Assembly: GCF_020509005.1 (NCBI RefSeq)
Contig: NC_063016.1
Span: 4,464,001-4,528,000 of the forward strand
Source: Fulvia fulva
Lineage: Eukaryota; Ascomycota; Dothideomycetes; Mycosphaerellales; Mycosphaerellaceae
Direction: 5' to 3'
Length of the DNA: 64,000 nt
The first letter of the stretch is position 1; each line of letters opens with the position of its first letter. The position numbers were made by a program, and so were the translations under genes. Shown in pieces: positions 19,873 to 32,874 of this stretch. Below the pieces are notes generated by a model that ran no database searches, was not told the origin of the DNA, and worked only from the letters and a program-made list of their open reading frames with translations.

Positions 19873-22800
19873 CTATGCCTTTCGCAGCCAGGACAGCACC
19901 TCCTCCTTCTCATCCACAGGCAGCATGCTAAGAACTTGTGCAACACCCTTGAGACCTCCAGACTTGTGGCTGCGCATCAGGGCGGCGACATCGTAGGCAA
20001 TCGCGTCGGTCTTCATCGCCTCGATCTTGTCGGCGATGGTCTTGCGGTTCTCTTCGAACCACACAGCGACTGCGGCATCGTCCGTGGCGTACTTGGGTAG
20101 ACCAGACCAAGACTCGAGAGTCTTGAGGCTGGTGGACCTGCTGACCAGCTCCTTGGATTGGGAAGCCGCGATGCGCTTGAGCACGTACTCTTCGTTGAGA
20201 CGGCGGCGCAGGCGCCAGTAGAAGAAGCGGCGGGCGTTCTGCCATGACAGTGGCATGCGGATCGTGTCCTTGGCCTTCATGCGACCTGCTCGGTCGTGCA
20301 GGTCAGCGTACTGCAGCGAGATTTGCAGATAGACTGGTAGCAAGAGCTGCTCGCGTTCGTGCATCTTCGCCTGGATCTCCTTTTGCTTCTCGGGTGAAAT
20401 GCCCTTCTCGAGCGATGCACGCTTAAGATCGCCGTAGGTCTGATCAAGACGAGCCATGGTCTCGAGTTGGCGTTCCTTGCGGTACTTGATGCCGACGATA
20501 CCTTCTGGCTCGAGAACACCGCCGCGAGCGTCCTCATCGGCGTACATCTCCATGAAGTCGGGGTTGATAGTTGGATCGACGACGACCTAAACACTGTTAG
20601 CATTATTCCAGCTTGAGGAATAAGCACATTACTTACCCATGAACCGCCACGAAGCTCGCCGAATGGTGGGATATACACGAAGACGGGTTGCTCGTACTTC
20701 ACGAGGGCGTCGACAATGTACGAACCGTACTTGAGAACTTCGTTGTACATGTCACGTTGACCTCCAGAGAAACCTCTCCAGTTAGCCAGAATCATCAATG
20801 GAAGCTGCTCGCCGTTGTTGAAGTCCTTGATGGCCTGTGCGGTCTTGAAAGCACTGTTGGGGTACCAGACACCACCGGCTTCGTTGGTAACCTGCTCGAT
20901 AGAGTCTGGGTTGGCTGGATCTGCTGGGGTGATGTTCTCGACCGATCGTGTCTCAACACCAATGACACCAACTGGGATGCCACCAAGACGAGCGCGACCA
21001 ACTACGACAGTGCGTGCCCATCCGCCAAGTGCTTCTTCGAAAGAATCCTTATCGAACAGACCAGACATGAAACCCTCGTCGGTGTGCTGACCAGCGATGA
21101 GGTGGCGAACATCGTATGGCGCCTTCTGTGGTGGGAAAAAAGTGATCTCACGATCCCAGGTGTCGGCAGACGGTGAGATCGGCACTGGCGCGCCCTTCTT
21201 CTCTGGAACGAACGACATCCATCGGACGATCTTGGAAACACCTTCGAAATCATCGTTGGCGGTCATGTGAGAAACACCGTTTTTGTACATGATCTGGGTG
21301 CCACCAAGCTGCAAGTTGGAGGTGTAGACCTCACGACCCAAGAGCTTGTTGATGGCAGGGGCACCAGTGAGGATGATTGGCTGACCCTCGATTTGGATGG
21401 CACGCTGACCAAGGCGTACAAGGTAGGCACCGATACCAACGGAACGGCAAGTGACCAAGGTGACGGTGAAGATGTCCTCGTATGCGCGCGAAGTCTCTCC
21501 TGCGATAAGACCGGAGCCCTTCAGACACTCGACACCGAGGCCGTCCTCAGCTCCGACGATGGTGGTGATCTGGTGACGTGGCTCGCCGCCGACATTGATC
21601 TCCTTTGTGAGAACGTGCTTAAGGGCGCCATCTTCGAAGCGAGCCTTCTTCTCTGGTGTCAGGTAGAGGTATTCGAAACCAGCCTCCGGGCGGCTTGGGT
21701 CCTTCCAGGCGACGGAGAAGTGGGGGATCAGTTCTTCAGCCATACCAATACGAGCACCCGAGTTGGCAGACAGGTAAATGCGTGGAATGCCTAGCTTGCG
21801 AGCGAGCTCCGAGCACTTGTGGAAGAACTTGTCTTCCTGAGGACCGAAAGAACCAATCTTGTGGGTGATGTCGTTGGCAATGATGATGAAGCGACGGCCA
21901 CGAGGGTACTCTGGGGTCTTGGCTGTCACAATCCAACCGATCATACCAATGTTATTGGCACCTGGGTCACGATTGACTTCAGCAAGGTTGTCGGACTCAT
22001 CAAGCACGAGCTCGTTGTACTCAATGCACTCGCCCTTGACAGGCTGCTTATCCTTCATGCCTGGGTGCTGAGCACTGGTCTGGATCCATTCGTTCTCGAT
22101 GGCTTGGCGAAAGAGCTCTGGGAAATCGTAAGCGTACTGAGTGCCCATGATGTGAGCCTTGTAACGCTTTGGCTGCAAAGCACCCTTGGTTTCGTAAGGA
22201 GTGGACACTGGTCGTAAGTGCATGGAACCAATCTTGCGAGTCCCACCAATGCTGTGGAACAGCCATTCGCTCGACCTCTCGGACTTGCGCTCCTCATACA
22301 ACTCGACCTCAATGACGTAGCCTGAGGTGTTGGTGATGTTGACACGCATAGGGAATGGCTTGCCAGTGTCGGGGTCAGTGCAAACCAGGCGAATCTCAGC
22401 ACTAGTGACACGAAGTCTCCAGGCGCGTCGACCGAAACGGTCCAAGAAGCCACCAAGAGCCTCCTCGACCTCCTTTGGCGCAAGAGGGAAGACGGTGGAG
22501 AAGTTGATGAAGATGTGGTTCAGATCGGATCCGTTGTTGCCAGCAATCTCCATTGCATCGAGAATGTCGTTCATGAGACGGTCGGCCTCGGAGATCATGT
22601 ACTCAACAGTTGGGATATCCTCGCGAAGGTGACCTGGCCTGACGGTAGCACGGGTGAAGTAACGCTTGTCACTCTCAGCATTCTTGCCAATGGCTTCGTA
22701 CATGTGAATGTTGCGGTTCTCCGTGAAGACTGGCTTGATGTTGAACTTGGAGAGACGTCCGAGCTCAAGCTGGAAGGCAAGCGCTGGCTCGATGTGACGA

Positions 22801-25800
22801 ATCTGAGTGTCTTCCTCGTAAGTGGGACCACGGAATGTGTAGTAGCCAGGATATGTGCCATCCTTGTGGCCACAAATGAATGTCAGGCGTCGCACGCGAC
22901 GAGCGAGAAGCTCGTCTTTGTAGTCCTTGACGATGGGAATGAGGCGGGAGAGAATTTCCTTGTCGTCGAGAGACTCCGAATCGCGGACTGCAACGTTGCA
23001 GACAGCAGTGAGCTCCTCATCACTCTGTGGTGCAGTGACACCCGCCCGTCTCTTAGACAGGTCGGCGCTGAGAGTGTTAACATCAGCTCTTGTCTTCTGA
23101 CCAGCAGCGACTGGGAAAGCCTCGAGAGCCTTCATCAAGTACTCATCGGCTTCATCGATAAAAGGCACCGGTACGACTGCACCGCGTCGGCTAGGCTCTC
23201 CAGCGCCAGCTTGGCGACCAATGTAGCTCATGTCGCTGATGGAGTGGACTCTACCCAGACCCTCAGCCGGCGTGCCTGGCTCAGATGGGTGCGATGATGC
23301 CACTGGCAGACCAAACTCGGCTTCTCCGACCTTCCTAAGGGCGAAGTTCCAAGCAAGGACGTACGGCACATCGTTCTCGGTGAGGTACTCAAGCGACTTG
23401 AGATTGTACGCACGGTATGCGCGGCGTGTGTACACTTCCAGAGCCGCAAGGGAAACCCATGGATCCTGGTGCACGAAGAAGTGCGGCAGCACATCAAAGA
23501 CTGTGAACTTGGAGTCCACAACTTCCTTGATGACCTCAAAGTTGGGCTCTCTGTGATCCCAACCACTCTCGCCGTACCTGGATTCGAGGACAGCAGAGCG
23601 CAGGATGTGCTCCATTTGAGAAGTGCGCTCCTCAAGCGATGGCATAGCGCACTGGATGAGCAGCTCACGGGCCTTGAGCGACACCTTGGCAGTAGCGCGA
23701 CCTTCGAGGTCTGCGAGCTTCTGCAGGGATGGACGGAAGTACTTGGCAACATTGCCAACACCTGGACGGTTCGGCCTGAACTGGTCGAGGATCGCAACCA
23801 TCAGGCTATTCTTCGCGCTTGCTCGAGTGTGCGAAAGCACGGTTTGCACGACGTTCGCAGTCTTGTCCTTGTTGGCATCACGTAGGGATAGCACAATCTC
23901 TTCATCGCGGCTCTGCCTTGCGGAAAATATGCTCTCCACGGCCCAGTATTGGTCAAAGAGCTCGATGAAGACGGCGAACTCGTGTGCCTTGAGGCCATCC
24001 TCGTATTTGGCGATGATGTCCGTCAATGGTGTGAGAGCAGTTCGTAGCAGCTCAGCGTCGCCTGCAGAGACATTGTCGGCCAAGAAGCGGTCGAACGTCT
24101 TGCGGAGCTGCTTCGCTGGGAACTCAGTCTTGCGGTTGTGTGCGCGCTCAACGAGCTGCTCGAACGCAGTGTCTAGCTTCTGCGGCATGCGTGAGTGCAG
24201 CGCTGATGCTTGCGCGTTCCACTCCCCGTACGGCAGCTCAGGGTCGCGGAGCACAGCGATGAAGTCCTTCAGTGTCTGCTGCATGATGACCGAGTTGTCA
24301 TAACCCGACAGGATGGCCTGAAGCACACCCTTCAAGAATGCGAATCGCTGCGGTGGCTTCGTGCCCAACACAACAGGCGTTCCCATCTCTGGCAGCTGGC
24401 CCAAGAATGGCTGAGCCGACTTCACCTTGGTAGGGTCGTCAAGTGCCAAGATACCGAGGATGTCTCCGGCTTCGAGCGTGGCGCCTGGCTGTTTGATGAG
24501 GTTGACATGTCCATCCTCTTGAGCGAGGAGCGGCATGTACATCTTCATGACCTCCACTTCAGCGAAAGCCTGGCCCTTCTTGACGTGCTCTCCGTTCTCG
24601 ACAGCATACTTGACCAGCTTTCCTGGAGAAGGTGTCCTAAGCTGTGTTGGGTCGTTCTCTTGCTCAAGCAAGCAGGTCTTGCCATCGACTGACATTCGGA
24701 TAGCACCGACCTCCTCTTTCCAGTAGACACTGTGCGAGCGTCCTCCAAGGAGTACAAGAAGACCGCCGTCCGAAAGTGCTCGAATGCCGACCAGCGCCTT
24801 GCTGCCGTTCACAAACAGTGTGTATGTGTCTGGGCTGGATCGTGTCGCCGTGAACTTGTATTTGCTGCCCTCGTAGATGAACTCCACTGGGAAGACTGTC
24901 TTCAGGATCTCCTTGCTCGGAACTTGACCCTTGTCGAGGCCCTTCTTGTATTCGCCCATGCACTCTTCGCTGGCCAAGTGTGCTTTCGTAACGGCACCAC
25001 AGACCACCGCGATCATGGGATCTGGTCGCTCGGCTGTCAATCTCTTGCTGATCAGCTCATCGAGCCATCCGGTCGTGATGGTGTTGTCCTCGAAAGCTGG
25101 AGTTTCCAACAGCTTGATGAGGTACTCCACCGTTGTCCTGAAGTCACCACGAATGCTCAGCTCTTTCAGTGCAACGACCATGTGCTTTCGGGAAGCCTGT
25201 CTGTTCTCGCCGTATGCGAAGATGTGACCGAATTGGGAATCGGAGAAGTTGTGGATGGCAGATGCAGCACCGACGGAGAAGTATCCCCAGACGTTCGAGC
25301 TCGATCGGAAGTTCAGTTCGTGCATCGTACCTGAAGATGGCTTGAAACCCTCGCCTGGGTCCTCGGAGGTAATACGGCAAGCTGTGCAGTGTCCCTTTGG
25401 CTGTGGTCGGCGCTGCAGCTGGGAAGCGCCTTCTTTCTCGAAGTTAAAGTCGATATCAGTCTGTGTGTGAGGATCCGCGCCGTAGAGCAAACGAATGTCA
25501 CGGATGCGGTTGAGTGGGATACCCATGGCGACCATGAGCTGAGCAGCTGGAATGTTGACACCCGAAACCATCTCAGTGGTTGGATGCTCAACTTGAAGCC
25601 GGGGGTTCAGCTCGAGGAAGTAGAACTTGTCGTCCGCGTGGGAGTAGAGATACTCCACTGTACCAGCAGAAACGTAGCCGACCAATCTACCAAGCGACAC
25701 AGCGGCATCAGCCATCTGCTGGAAGGTCTTCTGTCCCGCAATCGTCACTGGCGCCTCTTCGATAATCTTTTGATGTCTTCGCTGCACGGAACAGTCACGA

Positions 25801-26893
25801 CCGAAGATGGAAATGTTGTTGCCGTACTGGTCAGCAAGAAGCTGGACCTCCAAATGCCTGGCATTGGCTCCGAGCTTCATGATGAAGATGGGCGATCCAG
25901 GGATCTCGCTGGCTGCGGCCTTGTATAATGCCTCGAAGCCCTCCTCGCCATCGACCTTTCGGATACCCTTGCCTCCACCTCCTTCTGATGCCTTGACCAT
26001 GACTGGGAAGCCAATCTTCTTTGCTGACTCGAGACCTTCTTGCCACGACTTCACGCAACCTTTGGCATAGGTCTCGTCATCAACAGTGACGATGTTATTC
26101 TCGTCCACCTCTACATGGTCCACGCCAGTTCCTGACCACGGGATACATGGTACCTTGGCGTGCTGTGCGACGATTGTCGAGGAGATCTTGTCACCGAGCG
26201 ACCTCATAGCAGAGCCAGGAGGACCGATGAAAACAATCTTCTTGGGCGAGGCGGCGAGCGATTCGGGGAGTTTGGGGTTCTCTGAGGCGTGTCCCCTAAT
26301 AGCCGTACTGTTAGCTGGCTGTTCAAGTCAGTTCTCCCAACCATCTTCACTCACCATCCTGCCCAGACTGCATGCACGTTCATGCGTTCCGCAATATCGA
26401 CAATAAGCTCCACGTTGGCGTAGTTGTTGTTGTTCGTGCCGCCTGGCACTTCAACGTACTGATCAGCCATTCTGATGTAGTCGGCATTGGCGCCCAGATC
26501 TTCTGGCGTGGCCATCACGGTGAACTGGATGGCCCGCTCGTCACCAAAGGTCTCGTATGCCCATTTTCGTACCGATCGGATCTCCTTGACTGCTGCGATA
26601 CCGTTGTTGGCAATCAGGACCTGCGGTTGCCATCAGCTTCTGCGCTCAGCCAGGCCAATGCCAAGACGAGCATTCGGAGCTCGAATGTCAGTTTCTGCAG
26701 AGATACGTACACTCGTGATGACGGTGTGACCATCGTGTGCGGCTACGAAGTCCTTCACTTTGCTGGGCGCGGCACTCGAGAGCTCGTTGCCGCCGATGAA
26801 GTGAGGCGCAAGGTTGTACTTTGCTGCCATCTTGCTAGGATAGCCGTTTAAGTGACCATTGGTCTTGGGCGCTCCTGCGACTGCGTCGGCCAT
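19873..26893 (-). CDS. ACC1: Acetyl-CoA carboxylase, cytosolic multidomain
   Basis: Catalyses ATP- and biotin-dependent carboxylation of acetyl-CoA to malonyl-CoA, the committed step of fatty-acid synthesis. Exons are 26893-26711, 26620-26355, 26295-20637 and 20586-19873, giving 2273 aa, close to yeast Acc1. Biotin carboxylase comes first (about residues 60-560), with the ATP-grasp glycine loop [11 protein letters not shown] and the active-site stretch [15 protein letters not shown]. The biotinyl Lys is in EVMKMYMPL near residue 732. The ACC central domain follows, and the carboxyltransferase halves occupy about 1500-2150 ([48 protein letters not shown]). All signature motifs are present. Introns are 90, 59 and 50 bp, with exon joins VITS-VLIANNG, WAGW-GHASENP and RGGSW-VVVDP. 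Confidence 0.98.
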
Positions 26894-28961
26894 GTTCGCA
26901 GTCGTTGCCGTTTAGTAGAGAGCTCGAGATTGCTGTGGGAAAGAGCAAAGTGGCCAGAAACCCAACGCCGGTCCTGTTCTGCGGCGATCTGCAGCCGATA
27001 TTCCACCTTTACCCGGACAGGACTCGATGGACTTGAAAGTTGACACTGCGGGTCGAAAGCTGTGCAGTTCCGTTTGTGAAGAAGCACCACCTGTTTCTTC
27101 AGCTCCTCGGTGTAGTGCAATTGACGCGGTGAAAAGTACGTCAGCGGTATCGCGAGGAGTGTGCGCCTTTAAGGTAGTAACCGAGTAGCTTGTCGGTTGC
27201 AAGCTCTCCCCGTAATTTAGTTGCAGGTGATGTCGGCGCTACCAGAACGAAGGCCAAACAAAACAGCACAGCAACACCGGCAGTGGGAGGAGGGAGAGTG
27301 CGTGAGTGAGTGAGAGGGAGCGAGAGAGGAACAAGAAGTCACCGGAGAGAGTCGTCTTCGCCTCGCCGGAGTGCAGCATCGGCAATACATGTACTTGCAC
27401 CTCTCGATCCTCACCAACATTTTCGTCCCGAACGGCCTTCACGTTGACATCAAAGCTAGACCCGACTCGGCTAACTCCACCACAGCTCACTCCTCCGTCA
27501 ACCGCGCAACACTTTTATCAACACCCGCCCCGGGCACGCTGTCAGCATGCTGCGGGCGGAAGCGGAGACTGACACTGTCTCAGCAGGCCGCAATGCCAGT
27601 GTTATCAGCCGCTTCGAGAAGGCATTGGGGCCAGGACAACCCACCGCAGCTGTGGGTGAGCACAACAGAGCGCGTGTTGAACCAACTCTCCGCATCGTCA
27701 TGCAGCAGGACCCTGTCCACGAGCTGCATGTGCCCCATTGTGGTTGTTGGGACTACAGATAGACGCTGCAAGGTACCGCCTTCCACCAGACAGCCACCAT
27801 GCCCTCACTCTCAACGGTCTCGTGTGGGAAGCTACAAAACATCAATCGCTTCTTCGTTCTTGGTAACCTCCATCGAACACAACACTACGACAATGTATAT
27901 CCAACAGCATTCTTTCGGGCCCTCCATGTCAGCACTGACCGCGCGGGCTCCCGCTCCTTGCGCCTATCACCCACCTCGTGGTTTGTCCGTGATCCGAAGC
28001 TGTGCGCCCAGCCAGCATGCTAAACTTAGTCCGGCAAGAGCGTCACGACTGTCTTCATCAACATATCGATGCCACACTCGGCTCTCCTCTTCGCACCGGG
28101 CAGTATCGATCTCTCATGTACAGCAGCATCGAAACACACAGTTCTGAATCGTGGCATACTTTGTCTGTTGTACAGCATTCGACAGAACATCCGACATGCA
28201 AGCCGGTCCGGGAGACAATCCAAGCAGACCCGATTTTCGCTATCCGAGTCTTGACCAGCCTCGAGCTCAAAACCAGGCACGAACGCCCAACTATCGACCA
28301 GGCGTGATCTCTTAGGCTGCTAATTTCATCATCAAATCTTGGGCAGCTTTCATTATTGCACTCCTGGCCGACAGTTGACAACTGTCGTGCTCGTTGCAAT
28401 AGACGCTACTCCACGGATCATCAGCCAGGATGCTCAAATGCGAGAACGATGGGCAACTGTGGTGGCGCTTGTAGTTCGGAGTTGGTGAGCGCACGGATCA
28501 ACATTTCTAACACCGCGATGGGCGGCAGCACAGGCACCCAGGCGATTGACAGTCAGCCATCGAAGTAATGTGCAGCGTTGCTCGATCGTGAGAGGTGCAG
28601 TCACATCAGAAACGAGACAAGGTGTTCAAAAGAGAAAGACGTAAGTCCAGGCAGGTAAGCAAATCATGCATATGGAGTATCTCAATAGCAAGCATTCTCA
28701 TCCGCATCATCAACCTCCTCTCATAGCAACAAGCGCAACCACCTCTTCGTCATCAGCTCATGCACCACCCGATTCCCGTCTCCCATAAGCTCCATCTCAG
28801 CTCCGAGCGCATGCAATCCAGATGCAGCCCGTCAGAAATCCTCCGAAGCGGTACTTTCGCATCGCTGAGCCTTGCACCACACGCCAGCTACTTCGCTACC
28901 GAAGCGTAGTAACAATGCTGTAATGTAATAAACATGTACAACCCGATGCATAGCCTCCTCA
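26894..28961. other. 2-kb ACC1 upstream region, no gene recognised
   Basis: This lies between the ACC1 start and the nudE stop (both minus strand). On the + strand a GA-rich tract sits at 27295-27335, a pyrimidine tract in the ACC1 sense. ORFs here are short or lack an ATG and look non-coding. The region is likely a long promoter and leader. Confidence 0.45.
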
Positions 28962-30881
28962 TCAATACGTCTCTCCAACATCACTAGCCTTCCTCCGACT
29001 GGGCGGCGGTCTCATCTCCCCCGCACCATCACGCTGTGATATATTGGTTGTCGTCCTTCTAAGACCATTGGCAGTGACGCTCTTGCCAAAGTCAGGTCGA
29101 GCACCACTGACACTCTTGCTGAAATCAGGCCTCGTGCCATTGACGCTCTTCCCAAACGACGCTGGGGCGGGAATAGCTGAGCCGGGCGTGTGAATCGAGC
29201 TCTTCTCCAGCGTCAGTCGCCTGCTAGGCGTGCGGGCAATGCCTGAGTCTTCACTTTCTGCCGTCCGCTGCCTGCGCATCTCGTTCACACTCAAGCTAGG
29301 CCGGTGTCCTGGTGCATAGCTTCCCCCCAGACTGGATCGGGGTCTACCAGGAATTGCTGACTCGGCAGCTCTTGATGATGCGGTCGTGCTTGAATAGTGT
29401 CCGAGTTCGGTCCGCGCGCCAGATCTACTGGGCGGCCGTTCGGACTGAGATGCCATGCTCATTCGGCTGCCGGGCCGCCCCACGGAGACTCTCGACGAAG
29501 GTCTTTCCATGGCTGACGGTGGTCGCTCTGAGAAGTCTGGTCTATGCGCTGCTTGTGAGGCTGGTCTTGGGATGCCAAAAGACAGCCGTTTAATGTGGCT
29601 TTCCCGTCTTTGTGGAGGATAAGCGGATTCCTCGTTCTCCTCCAGTATCGAAGTATCATCTACTGTCGAATTGGTCCTGCTGGCACTGGGACGTTTGCTA
29701 CTGCGGCGGACCGTGACCGATGATGGAATTCCCTCTCCCAACGCCGAGGCAGCACGTGGTGAGTTCTTCGGGGTACTGCCAGGAGCCGGTAGTTTTGATC
29801 GTGCGTTCTGTACGCGTTCCTCAATCTTCTGCATTCGGCCAATCAGACCTCTGATCTGATATAGCGAATCTGATCGAGGCAGCTTATCTTGTGCATTGCT
29901 AGCTCTTGTAGTCCTCGGTCGGCTCGGCGGCTTCATCGATCTGGCGTCCGACACTGCAGTGCTTGTGCTGGAGGCCAAAGAAGGTCCTCGTCTGTGACTC
30001 GTGGGAACACCACGGGCACCAAACAACGATGCTCGTGGTGTTGCAGAATCTGGTATCATCGACCTCTTCTTGACTGGTGCTGGCGTTCGCTGCTCCGCCT
30101 TACCATTGGCGCTCGCGGGCGCATCTGACAATGGTGGTGAAGGTGGTGTCGGCGCATCTGAGGCTGTGTCAGACTTGGAAGGAGGTGTCGATGCTGTCGG
30201 TGACAAAGGTGTGATACCGCTCGCATCGCTTCCCGCATCGCTTCCACCACTCCTCGCGCGCAAGTTCTCCACCGCTAGTGAAGCAGGCTTGTTCGCTCTC
30301 AGAGCCTCTAGATTCTGCTGTGCAAGGCGTAGCTTCTCCAACGTGATCTCGTTCTCAACCTTGAGATCACTTAGCTCGTCGCGCAGGCGCTGTGTCTCAA
30401 TCCTCAGCTCCTCTCGTTCCTGCTCGCCTTGCTTGATGGTCTCCTCGAATAGCACTCCGCGTTCGATTGCAGCATTGTACTTGGTTTCCATGTCCTCCAG
30501 GCTGGTCTCTGTGTTGCGCGCTTGTCGTTCGTAATCGTCATTCATAACTTCGGTGTCTCGTAGTTGGAGCTGCAGGGAGCGGTTCTCCTCGCGCATCTTC
30601 GTGATCTCCTTCTGCAGCTGATTTTGCGCATTATTGGCCTCCGACTTGGCTTGCTTGTGCTTCGTCTTCCACTCTTCCACCTCAAAGTTCAACTTCTCCA
30701 CCTGTTCCTTCCATTTCCGCTCGTTCTTCTCGGCTGTCTCCACATCCTTCTCCAGCTGCTCCTCGAGGTCCTTGCTCGAGGTCTGGAAGTCGGAGAGATC
30801 GGTCTCCAGCTGCGAGTATTGCGTCTTGTACCATTCCAGCTGCTCCTTCAAGTCCGCGCCAGGACGCAACGGCGACGACAT
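28962..30881 (-). CDS. nudE: Nuclear distribution protein NudE homologue
   Basis: Dynein-pathway adaptor that binds LIS1/NudF and helps position nuclei along microtubules. Single exon, 639 aa. The first ~200 residues are one continuous heptad-rich coiled coil starting MSSPLRPGADLKEQLEWYKTQ; the segment EKNERKWKEQVEKLNFEVEEWK corresponds to the LIS1-binding part of the family. The remaining two thirds are Ser/Pro/Arg-rich and look disordered. Near residues 555-610 there is a short repeat of the form (G)xRPDFGKSV/FSKSVSGARPDF, three near-copies. The protein is somewhat longer than A. nidulans NUDE, mostly in this tail. Confidence 0.93.
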   Translation of the reverse strand: MSSPLRPGADLKEQLEWYKTQYSQLETDLSDFQTSSKDLEEQLEKDVETAEKNERKWKEQVEKLNFEVEEWKTKHKQAKSEANNAQNQLQKEITKMREENRSLQLQLRDTEVMNDDYERQARNTETSLEDMETKYNAAIERGVLFEETIKQGEQEREELRIETQRLRDELSDLKVENEITLEKLRLAQQNLEALRANKPASLAVENLRARSGGSDAGSDASGITPLSPTASTPPSKSDTASDAPTPPSPPLSDAPASANGKAEQRTPAPVKKRSMIPDSATPRASLFGARGVPTSHRRGPSLASSTSTAVSDARSMKPPSRPRTTRASNAQDKLPRSDSLYQIRGLIGRMQKIEERVQNARSKLPAPGSTPKNSPRAASALGEGIPSSVTVRRSSKRPSASRTNSTVDDTSILEENEESAYPPQRRESHIKRLSFGIPRPASQAAHRPDFSERPPSAMERPSSRVSVGRPGSRMSMASQSERPPSRSGARTELGHYSSTTASSRAAESAIPGRPRSSLGGSYAPGHRPSLSVNEMRRQRTAESEDSGIARTPSRRLTLEKSSIHTPGSAIPAPASFGKSVNGTRPDFSKSVSGARPDFGKSVTANGLRRTTTNISQRDGAGEMRPPPSRRKASDVGETY

Positions 30882-31739
30882 GCTGGTGGGCGTCGCGCGT
30901 TTCTAGCGTCGCATCGCATGCGCCAGCCTCGGGCGGTCGGACTAAAACGTGATGTGGAAGGTGTGAGAGACGTGTGTAGCCTTGAGAATGAATCCTGGTC
31001 GCTGGCTGCCTGGTCGGTGTGAGGTTTGGTTGTTGTGGTCGCACTCGTTGTTATGCGATGCACGCGCAAACTCCAGATATCGATAGCGTCGCGTGTGTCC
31101 GGTATTTCGGTATGTCGTGTCGTCGTAGATCCAGGTCCAGGTCCAGATGCCGTAGTGTATTTGTAGTCGTGGTGGTGGTGGGTGACAGGCGCAGTCGCCG
31201 CTGCTCTCCAGCTGTTTCAGGAGTTGCGTTAGCCCTCAAGATTCGGCGACGTCAATGTATACAACGTGTTGCCCGGACGAACCGACTTAGCGTGTCACGT
31301 GCATCTACCTAGCGCAAAGATCGACCGACCTCTAGCAGTTGCAGCACTCGTTCAATGCGATTGTTTGCCATCTCCTACCGTCTTGGTGTACCCTCTCGTC
31401 GATACATTGCATGGCAGCGTGCTGTCCTTCGTCGACAGTTGCTCTTTCTCTGGGACCGCCCTTTGGCGCAAATTTGCCGCTCGCGCATCTGGCAAGAAAG
31501 GAGTATCTTTGAACATACCTCAACTTCTTTGCTTTGCTCTTTCCTGCCTTGGGAAGCATTCTTCTTCTATGCTTCGACGCTGAAGGCGCCATCTTGTTCG
31601 GGATTGGAGTTTGGACAGTACACTGGCGGGAGCATAATCACGACCTTTACGAATCACGATACAAACGACCGAGACACAACGGAATTAGATCTTCTCGAGT
31701 TTGGACCTCTTGTACTCCTACGCGCTCAAGCATATCACT
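30882..31739. other. Divergent promoter, nudE / STRAP-like gene
   Basis: 858 bp without a supported gene. It contains a purine/pyrimidine-biased stretch near 31120-31200. No RNA or repeat is seen. Confidence 0.5.
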
Positions 31740-32874
31740 ATGGCAGACTTTGCTTTCACCCGTCAGGAAGATGTCAGATCTGGTAGGTCACCACAAGTGC
31801 TGTGCACTGCCAGTTGTGGGCACCAACACCATTTACTAACCTTCCCCAGAAACGACCAAGATCGTACCTCTGACCTGCCATGGACACTCTCGTCCCATCA
31901 CGCACGTCTCTTTTTCTTCCCTCATCCCGGCTTCCGCTTCCGCTTCGCAATTCTACATCATCTCGGCATGCAAGGACAACAATCCCATGCTTCGCGACGG
32001 CCTTACCGGAGACTGGATAGGTACTTTTATCGGCCACAAAGGCGCTGTCTGGAGTGCGAGACTCTCCGATGATGCCACATTAGCGGCCACAGGATCTGCA
32101 GACTTCTCTGCGAAAGTGTGGGACACCTTCACCGGCGAGACTCTGCACACGCTGCAGCACAACCACATCGTGCGAGCAGTCGCCTTCCCGCCACAGCCTC
32201 GTCCTCAGATCCTCGCCACCGGTGGCATGGAGAAGAAGCTGCGAGTCTTTGACCTGTCTCGAACCGTGCAGACACCTGTGAATACTCCTGGTGAGAGTAC
32301 AACCGCAGGTTTGAATGGATCTGCAGAGGCACCTCCATCGTTCGAAATAGGAAGCGGCGAGCATCAAGGTGCCATCAAATCCATCGTCTGGTCGCGAGAC
32401 CCAAACACCGTCATCACGGCCGCGGATGACAAGAAAATCCGTTGGTACGACTTACGCGCGCGCACCTCAATCGCGTCACACGATATCGAAGGCCTCCCTG
32501 GATCGTGTGAACTGAACACAGGTCTGCCTGGCCACGAAGAAGGCATCGTCAGCGTGGCAGCAGGCAAAAACATTTACTTCTTCGACGGCGGTCGTCCAGG
32601 CCAGCTCATCAAACACATCCAGACGGAGCGTGAGGTTGCAAGTGTTGCTCTCAACGGCGAAGCAAAGCGCTTTGTGACGGGATCTCCCAACGACACTTGG
32701 GTGCACGTCTGGGACTTCGAAAGTGAGCAGGAGCTCGAGACGGGGCGAGGCCACCACGGTCCGGTGTGGACCACATGTTTCAGCCCAGATGGAAAGTTGT
32801 ATGCAACTGGAAGCGAGGACGGTACCGTGAAACTGTGGAAGTTCACCGATGGACCGTACGGACTTTGGCGATAA
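31740..32874 (+). CDS. STRAP/unrip-like WD40 protein
   Basis: Seven-bladed WD40 scaffold related to animal serine/threonine-kinase receptor-associated protein (STRAP). Exons are 31740-31782 and 31850-32874 (67-bp intron GTAGGT...TCCCCAG), giving 355 aa. After MADFAFTRQEDVRSE the family start TTKIVPLTCHGHSRPITHV is clear. Next come ISACKDNNPMLRDGLTGDWIG and GHKGAVW, nearly identical to animal STRAP. The last blade is FSPDGKLYATGSEDGTVKLW, and the C-terminus ends YGLWR. In animals the family works in SMN-complex and mRNA metabolism and in kinase signalling; the role in fungi is less defined. The divergent nudE promoter lies upstream. Confidence 0.93.

Noticed and set aside
27371..28147. 258-codon ORF upstream of ACC1
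   Set aside because: Starts at a non-ATG codon, is Ser/Thr/Arg-rich with no domain, and lies in leader-like sequence.
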